Of a DNA stretch of 64,000 nt, positions 61,600 through 64,000 are shown piece by piece; positions within the stretch are counted from its first letter, which is position 1, and each line of letters begins with the position of its first letter. Source of the DNA: Hippasteria phrygiana. Taxonomy: Eukaryota; Echinodermata; Asteroidea; Valvatida; Goniasteridae. The notes under the pieces were generated by a model. The model had not been told where the DNA came from. It did no database searches and saw only the letters and a list, made by a program, of their open reading frames with translations. Made by a program: the position numbers and the translations under genes. The stretch spans positions 1,860,001 through 1,924,000 of the forward strand of contig JAZGUH010000271.1 of assembly GCA_037893225.1 (NCBI GenBank), in the 5' to 3' direction.

Positions 61600-64000
61600 G
61601 AGGAGCTGAAGATTGGTCTGGATGTAGCTGAGGAGTCACGCTTTCCAACAGTATCAATATTGTGCGCAATTTCGTTCAACATCAGGTCGAAAAGCGCACT
61701 CATTTGGGGCCCAAGTTGCGAGGTGGGGGTCTCGGCTAGTCCATTGTATAGCGTGTGCAGTTATGCGGGAATGCAGAAAAATCAGTTCGAAAAACTTACT
61801 CGCTTATCTCGGCCATCATTCGGCTGAACGTTGGTCTGAGGAGTTGAAGATTGGTCTGGATGTTGCTGAGGAGTCACGCTTTCCAACAGTATCAAGATTG
61901 TGCGCAATTTCGTTCAACATCAGGTCGAAAAGCGCACTCATTTGGGGACCAAGTTGCGCGGTGGGGGTGTCGGCTAGTCCATTGTATAGCGTGTGCAGTT
62001 ATGCGGGAATGCAGACAAATCAGTTCGAAAGCTTACTCGCTTATCTCGGCCATCATTCGGCTGAACGTGGGTCTAAGGAGCTGAAGATTTGTCTGGATGT
62101 TGCTGAGGAGTCACGCTTTCCAACAGTATCAAGACTGTGCGCAATTTTGTTCAACATCAGGTCGAAAAACGCAGTCATTTGGGGCCCAAGTTGCGTGGTG
62201 GGGTCTCGGCTAGTCCATTGTATAGCGTGTGCAGTTATGCGGGAATGCAGAAAAATCAGTTCGAAAAACTTACTCGCTTATCTCGGCCATCATTCGGCTG
62301 AACGTGTGTCTGAGGAGCTGAAGATTGGTCTGGATGTAGCTGAGGAGTCACGCTTTCCAACAGTATCAAGATTGTGCGCAATTTCGTTCAACATCAGGTC
62401 GAAAAGCGCACTCATTTGGGGCCCAAGTTGCGTGGTGGGGGTCTCGGCTAGTCCATTGTATAGCGTGTGCAGTTATGCGGGAATGCAGACAAATCAGTTC
62501 GAAAAGCTTACTCGCTTATCTCGGCCATCATTCGGCTGAACGTGGGTCTAAGGAGCTGAAGATTTGTCTGGATGTTGCTGAGGAGTCACGCTTTCCAACA
62601 GTATCAAGATTGTGCGCAATTTCGTTCAACATCAGGTCGAAAAACGCAGTCATTTGGGGCCCAAGTTGCGTGTTGGGGGTATCGGCTAGTACATTGTATA
62701 GCGTGTGCAGCAATTCGGGAATGCAGAAAAATCAGTTCGAAAAACTTACTCGCTTATCTCGGCCATCATTCGGCTGAACGTGTGTCTGAGGAGCTGAAGA
62801 TTGGTTTGGATGTAGCTGCGGAGTCACGCTTTCCAACAGTATCAATATTGTGCACAATTTCGTTCAACATCAGGTCGAAAAGCGCACTCATTTGGGGCCC
62901 AAGTTGCGTGGTGGGGGTCTCGGCTAGTCCATTGTATAGCATGTGCAGTTATGCGGGAATGCAGAAAAATCAGTTCGAAAAACTTACTCGCTTATCTCGG
63001 CCATCATTCGGCTGAACGTGGGTCTGAGGAGTTGAAGATTGGTCTGGATGTTGCTGAGGAGTCACGCTTTCCAACAGTATCAAGACTGTGCGCAATTTTG
63101 TTCAACATCAGGTCGAAAAACGCAGTCATTTGTGGCCCAATTTGCGTGGTAGGGGTGTCGGCTAGTCCATTGTATAGCGTGTGCAGTTATGCGGGAATGC
63201 AGAAAAATCAGTTCGAAAAACGTACTCGCTTATCTCGGCCATCATTCGGCTGAACGTGTGTCTGAGGAGCTGAAGATTGGTTTGGATGTAGCTGCGGAGT
63301 CACGCTTTCCAACAGTATCAATATTGTGCACAATTTCGTTCAACATCAGGTCGAAAAGCGCACTCATTTGGGGCCCAAGTTGCGTGGTGGGGGTCTCGGC
63401 TAGTCCATTGTATAGCGTGTGCAGTTATGCGGGAATGCAGACAAATCAGTTCGAAAAACTTACTCGCTTATCTCGGCCATCATTCGGCTGAACGTGGGTC
63501 TGAGGAGTTGAAGATTGGTCTGGATGTTGCTGAGGAGTCACGCTTTCCAACAGTATCAAGACTGTGCGCAATTTCGTTCAACATCAGGTCGAAAAGCGCA
63601 CTCATTTGGGGACCAAGTTGCGTGGTGGGGGTGTCGGCTAGTCCATTGTATAGCGTGTGCAGTTATGCGGGAATGCAGACAAATCAGTTCGAAAGCTTAC
63701 TCGCTTATCTCGGCCATCATTCGGCTGAACGTGGGTCTAAGGAGCTGAAGATTTGTCTGGATGTTGCTGAGGAGTCACGCTTTCCAACAGTATCAAGACT
63801 GTGAGCAATTTTGTTCAACATCAGGTCGAAAAACGCAGTCATTTGGGGCCCAAGTTGCGTGTTAGGGGTCTCGGCTAGTCTATTATATAGCGTGTGCAGT
63901 AATGCGGGAATGCAGAAAAATCAGTTCGAAAAACTTACTCGCTTATCTCGGCCATCGTTCGGCTGAACGTGGGTCTGAGGAGCTGAAGATTGGTCTGGAT
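61600..64000 (+). repeat. Right end: 10 monomers and a 24-bp partial copy
   Basis: Order: sP (gcgaggtgg), a/s-Pd, kPg (gcaattttg), sPh, k/e-R hybrid, wP, aP (tttgtggccc, gtggtagggg), wP, a/s-Pd, kQ, then 24 bp of the next unit. No long repeated unit is visible in this piece, but it is cut by the window edge, so a unit could continue outside. Confidence 0.8.
62550..62787 (+). repeat. Hybrid monomer, k head with e body and R tail
   Basis: The head is k (aagatttgtctgg, cacgctttcc) but from about position 61 of the unit it reads gattgtgcgcaatttcg...aaaaacgcag followed by the R right half, as in eR units. The switch lies in the middle of the left half. Confidence 0.75.

Larger units (their letters stand above)
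1..64000 (+). repeat. 238-bp tandem satellite array, 269 full monomers
   Basis: Every part of the window aligns in one orientation to a single 238-bp unit. Anchors such as cggctgaacgt recur every 236-239 bp from the first to the last line. Unit lengths (198 x 238, 57 x 237, 1 x 236, 13 x 239) sum to exactly 63976 bp, leaving a 24-bp partial copy at the right edge, so there is no insertion, inversion or unique spacer. Both ends run off the window, so the true array is longer. No promoter, terminator, origin or gene is supported anywhere inside it. Such arrays are typical of eukaryotic heterochromatin and centromeres; the location here is inferred. The family is not one I recognise. The strand given is simply the strand as read. 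Confidence 0.98.

Noticed and set aside
1..64000. CRISPR array
   Set aside because: The repeat is 238 bp with no spacers; all sequence is repeat. There are no cas genes.
1..64000. Transposon, SINE or rDNA spacer origin
   Set aside because: No terminal inverted repeats, target duplications, poly-A, transposase or rRNA-like segment was seen. Partial tRNA-like boxes (tagctgaggag, gttcgaaaa) each miss consensus bases and lie about 160 bp apart, so a tRNA-derived element is not supported.
1..64000. A bacterial or phage gene system hidden in the array
   Set aside because: Every base is accounted for by monomers whose lengths sum exactly to the window, so there is no room for a non-repeat gene.

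Overview
The whole window is one uninterrupted, head-to-tail satellite DNA array. I find no credible protein-coding gene, RNA gene, transposon, CRISPR array or unique sequence in it. The unit is 238 bp, set here to begin at base 1 (gaggag). Walking every unit boundary gives 269 complete monomers plus a 24-bp partial copy at 63977-64000. Of these, 198 are 238 bp, 57 are 237 bp, one is 236 bp and 13 are 239 bp. These lengths sum exactly to 63976 bp, so nothing foreign is inserted. All copies are in the same orientation. The first monomer has 117 G+C of 238 (49%), with G 70 and C 47 on the + strand, and 14 CpG against about 13.8 expected.

A satellite of this length and order points to a eukaryotic chromosome, probably centromeric, pericentromeric or other constitutive heterochromatin. 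I do not recognise the monomer and cannot name the host. The lack of CpG depletion fits a lineage with little germline CpG methylation (many insects, for example) or very recent homogenisation; this is only a hint.

Monomers are mosaics of a left half (about 1-115) and a right half (about 116-238). Left-half types: a (gaggagttgaagattgg), k (aaggagctgaagatttg), e (gaggagctggagattgg plus cactcttttcaac), w (ggtttggatgtagctg plus aatattgtg), s (gaggagctgaagattgg plus gatgtagctgag). Right-half types: P (tccattgtat, cagttatgcg), Q (tctattgtat, cagtaatgcg), R (tacattgtat, cagcaattcg). Ph is P with gaaaagctt. Pd is P with gaaagctt, one base shorter. Pg is P with one base lost in the G-run. Q+ is Q with gtctaaggc, one base longer. 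a/s is an a head joined to an s body.

Layout: 1-6425 is the most diverged part with no clean higher-order unit. 6426-9522 holds a 6-monomer period (1429 bp). 11188-19042 holds a 10-monomer unit (2381 bp) that shortens to 8 and then to tandem 6-monomer units (1428 bp). 20234-27838 is a shuffled zone rich in hybrid monomers. 27839-35209 has three copies of a 1664-bp 7-monomer block. 35924-47812 has three copies of an 11-monomer block (one lacks a monomer) and two tandem copies of a different 1664-bp 7-monomer unit. 48763-53513 has 1663-bp 7-monomer units around a 712-bp 3-monomer duplication. 55894-61599 is two tandem 2853-bp 12-monomer units. 61600-64000 is a mixed right end. Each zone has private variants, as expected from repeated local unequal exchange. 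Block identity was judged from diagnostic variants and unit lengths, not from base-by-base alignment.
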